Below are positions 1 through 7,937 of a DNA stretch of 50,178 bases, one piece after another; position 1 is the stretch's first letter, and each line of letters starts with the position of its first letter. The stretch comes from Nitrospirota bacterium (GTDB lineage Bacteria > Nitrospirota > Thermodesulfovibrionia > Thermodesulfovibrionales > UBA6898), in contig JAJZPM010000023.1 of NCBI GenBank assembly GCA_021811105.1, positions 1 through 50,178 of the forward strand, read 5' to 3'. The translations under genes were made by a program, and so were the position numbers. Below the pieces are notes generated by a model. That model searched no databases. It worked only from the letters and a program-made list of their open reading frames with translations, and was not told where the DNA came from.

Positions 1-1
1 C

Positions 2-133
2 TTGGCCCGCGTTGACGACAAAAGTATCCTCAAGCTTCGGCAGGCTTGCCGGGAGATGCTGCTTGCAAGACTTCAGGCCCTTCGGCTGGTTCGGGCGACG
101 CTTGATTTCGATGGCTCGGTTTTGAGCCAATAG
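2..133 (+). pseudogene. IS1380-family transposase fragment, truncated
   Basis: An open frame enters from the left edge and stops at a TAG. Its last residues read about ATLDFDGSVLSQ, which resembles the start of the catalytic core of IS1380-type transposases, where an LDFDGSVLS-like motif carries the first catalytic Asp. In an intact transposase several hundred residues would follow. Here the frame stops directly after the motif and the next 450 bp have no transposase coding, so the element is cut. The motif match is seen in the sequence; the family assignment rests on recall of the family and was not searched. It may be the tail of a longer remnant to the left of the window. Confidence 0.55.
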
Positions 134-602
134 TATCATGCCGCCTTTCCTTGTCAATTATAGGAATATAGGAAATTTGGGGACGCACCTGATTTCAATT
201 TTTCCCTCCATGGCCTAAGTGAGGGGGGGCTCACCTCACCCCCACTAATCTCTTAATCAGTAGCGTCTTTCCCCTTCCCTGTGCTCGCCGCGTTCTCTTT
301 CTCTATATTCTCTTCCTTCCTCATGTCGCTCTCGGCCTCTTCCTGCCCGCCACCGTTCGTCTTTTGCCCAGTACCTATCCCTCTCCCAGCCACGCCAGTG
401 TCTGTTAAAATCTCGATAGCCTATTCTCCCGATTTTTTTGTCTCTCGGTTATATAATAAAAAGCGATGACAAACAGGCACTTTGCCGTTAATGAAAAAAA
501 TCGTCGGCCGATTGCAACGGAGACACAAAGGTCCATTGACCCGCTCGAATCCAGTGCGGGACGCTGAAGTGCTAATGCAGACTACTACAGCAACCGACTT
601 GA
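134..602. other. Intergenic region, no supported gene
   Basis: No convincing coding sequence is present. A 62-codon plus-strand frame at 281-469 and a 63-codon minus-strand frame at 421-612 have low-complexity or unremarkable translations and no good ribosome site. The stretch near 195-250 holds G-runs followed by C-runs with weak inverted symmetry and may be decayed mobile-element sequence continuing from the transposase tail. No clear promoter for the downstream AraC gene was found. Confidence 0.4.
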
Positions 603-1523
603 ATGAAAACAAAAGAGAGTGAGGAGTTCGAGAAAATCCGCGGACTAGTCGGCAACGCTACTAGTGAGCAACTTCGCTACGTGGATTCTTTCATCAGCGG
701 CGAAATCGGGCTCTTCATGCCGGTCGGCGGGGCATGCTTTTATGCGTTGACTCCCGAGCACAGTCATCCCGCGTACATGTTCGTCCTTCATTTCGATGAC
801 CAGACCAGCGTGAAGCTCAAAGGCCGCATTATAACATCGCGACCCGGAAAGATCTTCTCTTTGTCACCCGGGATCGCCCACCAGGAGCTCCCTTCAGACT
901 TCCCTCCTCGCTATATCGCAATTTTGATCGAGAAGTCTTTCTTTGAGAGGCAGCTTTCGTTCTACCCGGTGAAAAGAGAGATCTGTTTCGCTGGAGAGTT
1001 CCATAATACAGCTTCCAATCTGATTAGTCTTCTGAATAAGTTCATGATAGAGGTTGATAACTCTGTTCCGGTCTGCGACGCTGTTTTGCACGGTCTTGGC
1101 CTGGAAATCTCCCATTCAATTATCAGGGGTATCTTCGATGTGAGAGCCGTAGAAGACAGAATTTCCGGCCGCGTCGAAATCGGCAGGGTCATCGAATATA
1201 TCCATGCACATATGCACTCCAAGATAACCATAGGAAAAATGGCCGAGGTCGCCTGCATGTCTTCTTCACATTTTTCACACGTATTCAAGGCCGAAACAGG
1301 GAAAACGCCTCTGGACTATTTAAATGAGGTGCGCATGCGGCGGGTCAAAAAGTGCCTGATTGCGGGGGACAGGTCAATTACAGAGATCGCCCTTGAGTGC
1401 GGATTCGGCAGCCCGGCATACCTTGCGGCAAGTTTTTACAAAAGATTCAAAATCACACCTTCGAATTTCAAGACAGTTAATAAAAGGAAAGCAGGATTTC
1501 TAAAACATATCACAGAATACTGA
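603..1523 (+). CDS. AraC-family transcriptional regulator
   Basis: A 306-aa cytoplasmic DNA-binding regulator. The N-terminal 170 or so residues fit a cupin-like effector-binding domain. Residues about 195-295 form the double helix-turn-helix of the AraC/XylS family, visible as ITIGKMAEVACMSSSHFSHV followed by a second helix pair with ITEIALECGFGSPAYLAASF and a KITPSNF-like ending. It is followed 66 bp downstream on the same strand by a small PNPOx-fold protein, a common neighbour or target of such regulators. The start has no strong Shine-Dalgarno sequence, so a start slightly further in is possible. The effector is unknown. Confidence 0.9.
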   Translation: MKTKESEEFEKIRGLVGNATSEQLRYVDSFISGEIGLFMPVGGACFYALTPEHSHPAYMFVLHFDDQTSVKLKGRIITSRPGKIFSLSPGIAHQELPSDFPPRYIAILIEKSFFERQLSFYPVKREICFAGEFHNTASNLISLLNKFMIEVDNSVPVCDAVLHGLGLEISHSIIRGIFDVRAVEDRISGRVEIGRVIEYIHAHMHSKITIGKMAEVACMSSSHFSHVFKAETGKTPLDYLNEVRMRRVKKCLIAGDRSITEIALECGFGSPAYLAASFYKRFKITPSNFKTVNKRKAGFLKHITEY

Positions 1524-1589
1524 AAGCCTAAAATTATGAAAATCCGTATAATTAGCGAAACTGTTACATAATTATATGGAGGAATCGAT

Positions 1590-2012
1590 ATGAATAAGTC
1601 TGAGATACTCGCCTTTCTGAATACCAATCCGGTTTTCCACCTTGCGACCCTGGACGGGGACAAGCCCCGTGTCCGGGGCATGCTCCTGTACAGAGCCGAT
1701 GAAAAAGGGATCTTATTCCACACCGGAAAAATGAGAGACCTCTGCAAACAACTTACTGCCAACCCTCATGTAGAGCTCTCTTTCAATAATGGTAGTGCCG
1801 AAAATCTCATCCAGGTAAGGATCAGCGGTACAGTTGAGCTTGTGGAGGACCTTGAGCTGAAGAAGGAGATAGTGCAAAACCGTGACTTTCTGAAACCCTT
1901 TGTGGAGCAGGCAGGATATGATCCTCTAGCTGTGTACGCCATCAAAGACGGGATGGCTTCAATATGGAGAATGCAGACCAATCTTGCTCCAAAAAAGTAT
2001 GTGGAGTTGTAG
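1590..2012 (+). CDS. Pyridoxamine 5'-phosphate oxidase-family (split-barrel flavin-binding) protein
   Basis: A 140-aa protein of the PNPOx-like split barrel, close to the general stress protein 26 type. The N-terminal signature is visible as PVFHLATLDGDKPRVRGM, followed by strands with FHTGKMRDLCKQL and a C-terminal WRMQTNL segment. These proteins usually bind FMN, F420 or heme; the real substrate cannot be read from sequence. A strong ribosome site (GGAGG at about 1578) precedes the ATG, and a perfect TATAAT at 1547-1552 could be its -10 box, though no good -35 was found. The AraC gene lies just upstream on the same strand. Confidence 0.85.
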   Translation: MNKSEILAFLNTNPVFHLATLDGDKPRVRGMLLYRADEKGILFHTGKMRDLCKQLTANPHVELSFNNGSAENLIQVRISGTVELVEDLELKKEIVQNRDFLKPFVEQAGYDPLAVYAIKDGMASIWRMQTNLAPKKYVEL

Positions 2013-2390
2013 GGTGATTATCACGATACAGAAATAGACGCTATACAACTTAGTGCCGGCTTGCAAGAAAAATACAACTTTCCTATACTACTTATATGTT
2101 TTACGCACTGCCATTTAAAGAAGTATTTCCTCGGGGCTTCCGGCTTACTGCCGTGGACAAAGGGGCTTCCTGTTAGCGGGTAGCAGGCAAAAGAAGAGAA
2201 TTTTTGGGATCAACCCTTCAATTAATTGTCGGGCGTACTGAAATCAATGAAAAGGGGTCAAACCCTTATTCAACAGTTAACACGCTCCTCAGCTTTTCAA
2301 TCTCCCGTCTCTGCCGCCAGCCGCCTGTTACCCGCATATTCCTTAAGCGTTATTTATGGGTTTGACCCCGCAGACGCGGTCTTCATAGAC
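2013..2390. other. Intergenic region with inverted-repeat element
   Basis: No gene is supported. A 143-codon plus-strand frame at 2226-2657 runs antisense through the GYD gene and is a shadow. The region holds the perfect 12-bp inverted repeat listed separately. Confidence 0.5.
2254..2369. repeat. 116-bp element bounded by perfect 12-bp inverted repeats
   Basis: GGGGTCAAACCC at 2254-2265 is matched exactly in reverse complement by GGGTTTGACCCC at 2358-2369. The 92 bp between the arms have no coding potential. The arrangement suggests a small non-autonomous element or a REP-like repeat. No other copy of the arms was noticed in the window. Confidence 0.5.
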
Positions 2391-2684
2391 TCAAGGCAGC
2401 TTCTTGACAGCTGCTGCGAATTCGTCCTTTGTGAATGCCCTGAGTGTGACTGTCTTTACATTTCCAACTGCCCCCATTCCAAGCAACTGCATCAGCCCGA
2501 CTTCGTCACTCGGAACGTCCGCGATGCAAACATAATCGTATTGCCCCAGTACCGTATAGAAGTCAACCATCTTCCCACCCGCAGCCTCCAGTGCCCTGGC
2601 AGCATCCTGGATTCGTGCTGGCGCTTCTTTGATAGTCTTGGCTCCCTGTTCGGTTAAATTCATCAGAATTATGTATCTCGGCAT
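2391..2684 (-). CDS. GYD domain-containing protein
   Basis: A 97-aa small cytoplasmic protein. The start MPRYIILMNLTEQG and the internal GQYDYVCIADVPSDE are typical of the GYD family (ferredoxin-like fold, function unknown). The full-length family member is about 95-110 residues, so this one looks complete. A strong ribosome site (AAGGAGGTGAG) lies just upstream of the ATG. It stands alone, with a decayed kinase region upstream and an inverted-repeat element downstream. No catalytic role is established for the family. Confidence 0.85.
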   Translation of the reverse strand: MPRYIILMNLTEQGAKTIKEAPARIQDAARALEAAGGKMVDFYTVLGQYDYVCIADVPSDEVGLMQLLGMGAVGNVKTVTLRAFTKDEFAAAVKKLP

Positions 2685-2733
2685 AATCTCACCTCCTTGT
2701 TCTTTCAGGTTTCTTGTCTAAGTTCGTTCTTTA

Positions 2734-2805
2734 ACAGGAGGCGAACCATCAAATCCCCAGTATCCTAATAGAAAGATGGATTGCAAATCCGAATGAGCCT
2801 CCTGT
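2734..2805. repeat. 9-bp perfect inverted repeat pair
   Basis: ACAGGAGGC at 2734-2742 and GCCTCCTGT at 2797-2805 are exact reverse complements 54 bp apart. They lie between the GYD gene and the decayed kinase. This may be a hairpin in a leader or the edge of a decayed element; no T-run follows either arm. Confidence 0.3.
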
Positions 2806-2839
2806 AATTCCTTCATGGATTGTCCCCTTACTTTCCTTT

Positions 2840-3210
2840 TTACCACGGAAATCCTTGCTCGTGAAGGTTTAAAAATATGATCGGCTCATAAGATTGCCTA
2901 ATGCCCGGCGTGACCTGTACGGAGGGACGGCGGTTTACTCTTTTCGGTGGGTTTACGGGACGAATACTGGAGAGAGCCATATCAAAACCAGTACCATTGT
3001 CTTTAACGTAATAAACATTTTCGCTGTCTTTGCTGCGTCCGCCGACCATGATGAGTGCCAAACCAAATCCTTGGCCCCAGTGAATTTAACAGCATTGGAG
3101 AGGAGATTCGTAAGTACCTGACGAATCAATGTAATGTCACCATGTGCAGGAGGAAGATGCTCGATATAACAGGAAGTGTAAAACCACAGCCTTAAGAGTA
3201 TGTGGCGCAA
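2840..3210 (-). pseudogene. Histidine kinase ATPase-domain remnant (frameshifted, truncated)
   Basis: Two overlapping minus-strand frames together encode part of a HATPase_c domain. The first (3210 downward) has the N-box region with GDITLIRQVLTNLLSNAVKF. After a frame change near 3050-3060 the second carries ENVYYVKDNGTGFDM, the G1 box. The order and spacing match a phytochrome-type histidine kinase. There is no dimerisation domain upstream, and coding similarity stops just after the G1 box, where the direct repeat at 2926-2977 begins. The gene is therefore frameshifted and cut at both ends and should not be functional. Confidence 0.75.
2926..2977. repeat. 52-bp direct repeat, copy A
   Basis: This stretch matches 4251-4302 in the same orientation with about nine mismatches; the core TCTTTTCGGTGGGTTTACGG is identical in both. 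Copy A sits exactly where the kinase remnant loses its coding similarity. Copies A and B bracket the protoglobin-PsiE gene. Confidence 0.75.
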
Positions 3211-3224
3211 TCGACATCCGAGGT

Positions 3225-4121
3225 TTATTTATGGGGCTCTTCGGTCTTGGTGACGATCCAGTATACAAAGCCGATCACGAGAATTGCGGCTATAAGGTAA
3301 TAGACTGACTCCGGTTTTTCATGGCGGAGGGTGGCGATCATCGTCTCCCGGATCATCGTCACAAGTGCAACACCCACGAAAACGCTTATGTGGAATTTGC
3401 CGCCTTTCAGATGCGAGATCTCGGTATTCATGAGTTCTATCATGAGCCAGAGGAGGAGCATTGACCCGAGGGAAGAGATAACGCTTTGCTCGATATCACC
3501 GGAGAAAATATTGATTACGTCCCGGAGGAAAAGCCAAACGACGCCGAGAGTCAGACCAATGAGCGCAAACACCAGCATGAAATTTGTGGCTTGGGAGAAG
3601 CGTTCAGAAAAGCTGAGCAGGGCGCTTTTTACCTTATAAACCGGTGAGTAGAGGCGTATCTCTTCCTCGATGTATGCACTTACGATCACGTTCATGCTGA
3701 TGTCGATGATCTTCCCGACACTGATAATATCGCTTGCGATATCAGCCACCGGATGGTCTACCCCGGCGAGAATACCGGTGCATGCGTTCCTGATGATGTT
3801 GGCCGCGCGCTGCAGGTAGTGGACGTCGACATTTCGGCGCACATGGGCGGCACCTATCTTTATGAGTTGTTCGTAAAAGCGGTTGTCATAGATCCCGGAA
3901 AAAAGCTCCTCAAACCACATCTTCTGAGTCTTGAAGACATGGGTTTTAAGCGTCCCGGCCGTGAAGAAAGTCAACGCGCCTTTGGTACCCATGAACCAGA
4001 GGTTGAGCGTGCTCATGATCTCCTCGGTGTGCTCGGCCATAAGAGGCTGAAGCGCTGCGAGGCGCTTTTGATCGTCTTCCGTGAAACGGTAATCGTGTTT
4101 GATTTCCCTGAATGAGCGCAT
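3225..4121 (-). CDS. Protoglobin-domain, PsiE-like membrane protein
   Basis: A 298-aa protein with two parts. Residues about 15-160 resemble the protoglobin/globin-coupled-sensor heme domain; His93 in IKIGAAHVRRNVDVHYL aligns with the proximal (F8) heme His of HemAT-type sensors. Residues about 175-290 hold roughly four membrane segments and match PsiE (phosphate-starvation-inducible E), including the conserved block LLLWLMIELMNTEISHLKGG and FHISVFVGVALVTMIRETM. The likely role is a heme-based O2 or redox sensor in the inner membrane; no output domain other than PsiE is visible. The gene is complete, has a weak ribosome site, and lies between direct repeats and beside a broken kinase, which suggests it arrived by recombination. 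The function of PsiE is not well established. Confidence 0.85.
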   Translation of the reverse strand: MRSFREIKHDYRFTEDDQKRLAALQPLMAEHTEEIMSTLNLWFMGTKGALTFFTAGTLKTHVFKTQKMWFEELFSGIYDNRFYEQLIKIGAAHVRRNVDVHYLQRAANIIRNACTGILAGVDHPVADIASDIISVGKIIDISMNVIVSAYIEEEIRLYSPVYKVKSALLSFSERFSQATNFMLVFALIGLTLGVVWLFLRDVINIFSGDIEQSVISSLGSMLLLWLMIELMNTEISHLKGGKFHISVFVGVALVTMIRETMIATLRHEKPESVYYLIAAILVIGFVYWIVTKTEEPHK

Positions 4122-4250
4122 GATGGTACGTAAGGTTTCCTTTTGCTCATATGGTAGCGAAAGATAATGGTCCGGTCAACCTTGGGCAGAAGAGAGCCTG
4201 TTTCGCGAGGTGGGTCAATCCGAATCCCCCTGGGCAAGGCGGAGTCCAGA

Positions 4251-4302
4251 GGGATGGCGGTTAGCTCTTTTCGGTGGGTTTACGGGAAGAATACAGAAGA
4301 AA
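4251..4302. repeat. 52-bp direct repeat, copy B
   Basis: Second copy of the direct repeat at 2926-2977, same orientation. It lies about 130 bp upstream of the protoglobin-PsiE start codon, inside the 324-bp gap 4122-4445. The rest of that gap holds no gene, apart from the promoter for the YeeE/YedE pair at its right end. Confidence 0.75.
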
Positions 4303-4375
4303 GATTTAGACCGTTGTCCAATTGATTCCAGTTGAACACTCGCTTGCCCAAGGCCCCGGAATCTAAGTTGCATTG

Positions 4376-4404
4376 TTGCTAAACTTTATTTCCTGTGGTA
4401 TTAT
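4376..4404 (+). promoter_or_regulatory. Sigma70-type promoter for the YeeE/YedE pair
   Basis: TTGCTA (4376-4381) and TATTAT (4399-4404) are separated by exactly 17 bp, giving 4 of 6 and 5 of 6 consensus matches. Transcription would start near 4411, about 35 nt before the ATG at 4446. No operator symmetry was noticed. Confidence 0.55.
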
Positions 4405-4445
4405 GTAAATGTAAGCTATGTAAACCTTTACAAAAGGACTGCAGC

Positions 4446-4955
4446 ATGGAAAAGAACAGTTTCTGGTCCCCCTATGTATCGGGTATCGGCCTCGGATTGA
4501 CCCTTCTCGCCACATTTTACGTAATGGGAAAAGGTCTCGGAGCATCGAGCGCGTTTTCGATCTTCTCTGTGGTGGCCACGCAGAAAATAGATCCGGAATA
4601 CGCGGGAGGCCTGAAATATTTCTCGCGCTATCTTAGCGGCGGTTCTCCGCTAAAGGACTGGATGGTTTTCGAGATCCTCGGCCTTTTCGTAGGCGCGCTC
4701 ACCGGAGCGCTTCTCAGCCGGAGCTTCAGGCTGAAATTTGACAAGCCGTCACACATGACCGGCGGCGGGAGGCTCTTCACCGCTCTGAGCGGCGGCATCC
4801 TGCTGGGCTTCGCCGCGAGGCTTGCGCGGGGGTGCACCAGCGGAGTCGCCCTTACCGGGGGTGCCCAACTGGCGGTAGCAGGATGGGTATTTGTGATAGC
4901 GATGTTCGTAAGCGGCTTTATATTCGCCGCCGTCTTCAGGAGGATGTGGTCATGA
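4446..4955 (+). CDS. YeeE/YedE family membrane protein, first half-transporter
   Basis: A 169-aa inner-membrane protein with about five hydrophobic segments. It belongs to the YeeE/YedE (sulfur transport, TsuA-like) family; the signature with a conserved Cys is visible as RLARGCTSGVALTGGAQLA. TsuA of this family imports thiosulfate and uses membrane-embedded cysteines. The open frame extends upstream, but the ATG at 4446 is preferred because AAAAGGA lies at the right distance and the upstream residues are not family-like. Its TGA overlaps the ATG of the next gene (ATGA), so the two halves are translationally coupled and probably form one transporter. Confidence 0.85.
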   Translation: MEKNSFWSPYVSGIGLGLTLLATFYVMGKGLGASSAFSIFSVVATQKIDPEYAGGLKYFSRYLSGGSPLKDWMVFEILGLFVGALTGALLSRSFRLKFDKPSHMTGGGRLFTALSGGILLGFAARLARGCTSGVALTGGAQLAVAGWVFVIAMFVSGFIFAAVFRRMWS

Positions 4956-5533
4956 ACTCTCCACTTTATGAATATGGTCTTTTCGGTGAGGGCGCAAGCC
5001 TTATTGTGGCCCTGGTCGTAGGATTTTTCTTCGGATTGTTTCTCGAAAGAGGAGGTCTCGGTAATCCTCACAAGCTTACCGGCGTGTTTTATTTGAAAGA
5101 TTTTGCAGTGCCGAAGGCGATGTTCACTGCGATCCTCGTCGCCTCCTCGGGCCTGTACCTGCTTGGGGACCTGAAACTCCTCGACATGACGAGGATCTGG
5201 ATCGTGCCGACATTCTTCTGGCCGCAGCTGGTCGGAGGGGCACTGTTCGGCCTGGGCTACCTGGTTGCAGGATATTGTCCCGGTACGGCCGTCGCCGGTC
5301 TCGCAAGCGGGAGACTCGACGCCCTGGTCGCCATGTTCGGGATGATTGCCGGGTCACTGCTGTTTGCCGTAGTCTATCCGGCCCTCGAACATTTTTATAT
5401 GTCGTCAGGCCTGGGCACGGCTACGCTGCCAAGTGTCCTTGGGGTGAATCACTGGGTCGTGATAGCCATTGTGGTCCTGATGGCCGGGATGATGTTTTAC
5501 TCAATGGAACGGTTCGAAAGAAAAAGTCATTAA
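4952..5533 (+). CDS. YeeE/YedE family membrane protein, second half-transporter
   Basis: A 193-aa inner-membrane protein with about five hydrophobic segments. The family motif with its Cys is visible as GYLVAGYCPGTAVAGLASG, and an N-terminal GLFLERGGLGNPHKL segment is typical of the second half. The start at 4952 overlaps the preceding stop codon and has AGGAGG about eight bases upstream; an upstream in-frame start would overlap the first half by 120 bp and is unlikely. With the preceding gene it makes a split version of the single-chain TsuA/YeeE transporter, likely for thiosulfate or another reduced sulfur compound. No sulfur-metabolism gene is adjacent. Confidence 0.87.
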   Translation: MNSPLYEYGLFGEGASLIVALVVGFFFGLFLERGGLGNPHKLTGVFYLKDFAVPKAMFTAILVASSGLYLLGDLKLLDMTRIWIVPTFFWPQLVGGALFGLGYLVAGYCPGTAVAGLASGRLDALVAMFGMIAGSLLFAVVYPALEHFYMSSGLGTATLPSVLGVNHWVVIAIVVLMAGMMFYSMERFERKSH

Positions 5534-5647
5534 GGTTGTCACCGAGGCTAGATTCGAACAGGAGTCAGCTTCGTCATAATAATATCCTTCCAAGCTGAAA
5601 ACCCTTCCAGCTGAAGTCGATATGCGCTAGACAGGGCCGGCCGCGGA

Positions 5648-7546
5648 CTAAGCAGGCACCTCTGTGCCGCGTTTCTTCCTTAACGCTTCCTGAGCGGACA
5701 GGATGAGTTTAAACGCGGCCTTCAGCATTGTCCTTTCCATATCACCGAGGTCATGGGGATCGATAAAATTGTCAGGGTCGGTCCCCTCCTGAATCTGCTG
5801 GAACTGATGCCGGAGCCTCAGTGACATGAGGAACTCAAAGGCCTGTTCAAGTTCAAGCGAGAACCTGCCGACCGCGCTGTCCCTTTCTTTCAGTCCTGCG
5901 AGCCTCGCAAGGGTGGAGGTGTGATACATCCCTGTTTCGAGCGCGGCGAGTCTTGCAATATCGATGATGGGACAGAGCCCGTTGACCTTGATATTGAACT
6001 TCCCTTTCTGTACGCCTTTCTTTTCGCAGCTGATCCTTCCCAGGAAATCGAGGGGGGGTCTGTTCTGGAGCACGATATTGGTCATATGGGCAAGGAAGAG
6101 GTCGTTCCCTTTAATTTGCTGGCCAAGAAACGCCCTCAGTTGCTCAGCGAGCAGGAGATTACCGTGGACCGGTCTGAAATCGAAAAAGATAAGGGACCTG
6201 AGTATCGCCTCCGGGGTAGGGCTGTTTACCCAGTCCGAGAAATATTTCTTCCAGACGCTCAATGGCTGGCACCATTGCGGGTTGCTCGCCATATAGTCGG
6301 CACTGCAGGGAGGGAAACCGCATTTTGCAAGAGCCTCCCTCATATGCACGGCAAACTCGGGAAAATACGCCACCGCTTCTTCGGCGTTGTCTTTCGGGTC
6401 TTCATGAATAATGGCATTGTCCTGGTCCGTCCAGAAGGTCTGCTCCTTTCTCCCCTCGCTGCCGAATACGATCCAGCAATAGCCTAGTGGTGGCGGCCCG
6501 AGTTTCTTCTCAGTAATCTCGAGGACCTTTTTCAGAAGTCTGTCGTTTATCTCGGTCATGATCCTCGTGATATGACTCGCCTTTGCCCCCTCCCTGATCA
6601 GCAGGGTGATGATCTTTCCGATCTTCTTCGATGCAGGTACCAGCCCGTCTATCGTGTCCTGGCCCTCGATCTCCCCGGCGACGGACAGAGGAGATGTCCC
6701 CTGGAGCATCATGAGGTCATGATTGGTAATGATCCCCTTCATCTCCCCCTTGTCGACGACCAAAAGGTGGTGTATGTTATACCGTATCATTTTCAGGAGC
6801 GCCTCGAAGCAGTAATCGCGCGCCTCCGATTTGATGATCGTGGCGCTCATAATATCCCCCACCCTTCCTGTAATGTCTCTGCCCTTCGATACGACCTTGT
6901 TCCTGAGGTCCCTGTCGGTTACCATGCCTGACGGAAAACCGTGGGAATCGAGCAGGACCAGCGAACTGATCCTGCGCTCGGCCATGATCTCAGCCGCCTC
7001 CCGTATGCTTATGTCCTCCGGGGCCGTGATCACCTCTTTGGTGGCAAGGTCTTTCAGGACATTCGTAAAAAGGAGCTTGTCTCCTCCCCCATACAGAAGG
7101 GTCCTGTCGCGTATTTCCCGATAGGTCATGTCAAGGAGCCGTTTCAGCCGTGATCTGAAACAGAACTCGGAAAATTCTGCATCCGTTTTCAAAAGCCCGA
7201 GCACGATTTCCTTTTTGATCAGACAGCATGAGGTGTCTTCCACTGCAACGACAGTGTCCCTCGCAACGTCGCCGCAGGCAAAGGAAAGCAGACCGAAGAA
7301 ATCCCCTCTCGTCCGGTAGTCCGCTAATACCTCCTCGCCCTCATTCGTCTTGACGAATACCTTTACCGCTCCGCTCTGTATGATGCTGAGGTGTGCGGCT
7401 GATGGTCCGTTCTGGTGCTGTATGGTTTGTCCCTTGGGATAATGCTCCTCCAGAATCTCCCCGGCGATGGTACGGAGGACGGTGGGATCAAGAAAGCTGA
7501 AAGGGGGTGTTCTTCTGAGAAGCGTGAATACGTCTTCGCTGGACAT
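5648..7546 (-). CDS. cNMP-binding, CBS and DUF294 nucleotidyltransferase-like signalling protein
   Basis: A 632-aa cytoplasmic protein. Residues about 10-130 are a cyclic-nucleotide-binding domain (cupin roll with GDFFGLLSFACGD). Residues about 165-285 are a CBS pair (GMVTDRDLRNKV and GIITNHDLMML). Residues about 300-470 are the DUF294 domain, related to the GlnD-type nucleotidyltransferase fold, with GSEGRKEQ at 362-369 and the acidic pair D374 and D376 in TDQDNAIIHED, so the metal-binding site is intact. The C-terminal DUF294_C domain completes the usual architecture of these proteins. The substrate of such transferases is unknown. It follows a response-regulator gene by 19 bp on the same strand, which implies shared control. 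Confidence 0.88.
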   Translation of the reverse strand: MSSEDVFTLLRRTPPFSFLDPTVLRTIAGEILEEHYPKGQTIQHQNGPSAAHLSIIQSGAVKVFVKTNEGEEVLADYRTRGDFFGLLSFACGDVARDTVVAVEDTSCCLIKKEIVLGLLKTDAEFSEFCFRSRLKRLLDMTYREIRDRTLLYGGGDKLLFTNVLKDLATKEVITAPEDISIREAAEIMAERRISSLVLLDSHGFPSGMVTDRDLRNKVVSKGRDITGRVGDIMSATIIKSEARDYCFEALLKMIRYNIHHLLVVDKGEMKGIITNHDLMMLQGTSPLSVAGEIEGQDTIDGLVPASKKIGKIITLLIREGAKASHITRIMTEINDRLLKKVLEITEKKLGPPPLGYCWIVFGSEGRKEQTFWTDQDNAIIHEDPKDNAEEAVAYFPEFAVHMREALAKCGFPPCSADYMASNPQWCQPLSVWKKYFSDWVNSPTPEAILRSLIFFDFRPVHGNLLLAEQLRAFLGQQIKGNDLFLAHMTNIVLQNRPPLDFLGRISCEKKGVQKGKFNIKVNGLCPIIDIARLAALETGMYHTSTLARLAGLKERDSAVGRFSLELEQAFEFLMSLRLRHQFQQIQEGTDPDNFIDPHDLGDMERTMLKAAFKLILSAQEALRKKRGTEVPA

Positions 7547-7565
7547 ATAGTCGATCTACGATCAG

Positions 7566-7937
7566 TTATCCACCCGGCTTATCAAGGACGTTCCTGACAG
7601 CCCTTTTCATCTCGTCATGCATCAGCGGTTTCACAATGAAATCGGAGGCACCCGCCTTAATGGCTTCGACGGCCGTGGTAAGCGATGCATATGCCGTGAT
7701 GATAATCACTTTTTGAGAAGGATTTTCCTTCCGGTACTTCGTCAGAAGCTCAATGCCGCTGATGCCGGGGAGGATGATGTCTGTGATGATGAGGTCGTAT
7801 GATTTTCCCTGGAGGAGTTTAAAGGCCGATTCGGCGCTGTCTGCTCTGTCCACTTCATACCCCTCGGCTGTTAACACTCTCTGCAGGGACTTGCAGAGGG
7901 TGTCCTCATCTTCTACTAAGAGCAGTCTTTCAGCCAT
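7566..7937 (-). CDS. Single-domain response regulator
   Basis: A 123-aa CheY-like receiver without an output domain. The acidic pocket is LLLVEDED at the N-terminus, the phospho-acceptor is Asp53 in LIITDIILPG, and the conserved Thr81 and Lys103 (IVKPL) are present, so it should be phosphorylatable. It is cotranscribed with the cNMP/CBS/DUF294 protein 19 bp downstream. No partner kinase is intact in the window; the only kinase-like sequence nearby is the broken one at 2840-3210. Confidence 0.93.
   Translation of the reverse strand: MAERLLLVEDEDTLCKSLQRVLTAEGYEVDRADSAESAFKLLQGKSYDLIITDIILPGISGIELLTKYRKENPSQKVIIITAYASLTTAVEAIKAGASDFIVKPLMHDEMKRAVRNVLDKPGG

Noticed and set aside
2226-2657. 143-codon plus-strand frame over the GYD gene
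   Set aside because: The minus-strand GYD gene has a strong ribosome site and clear family motifs.
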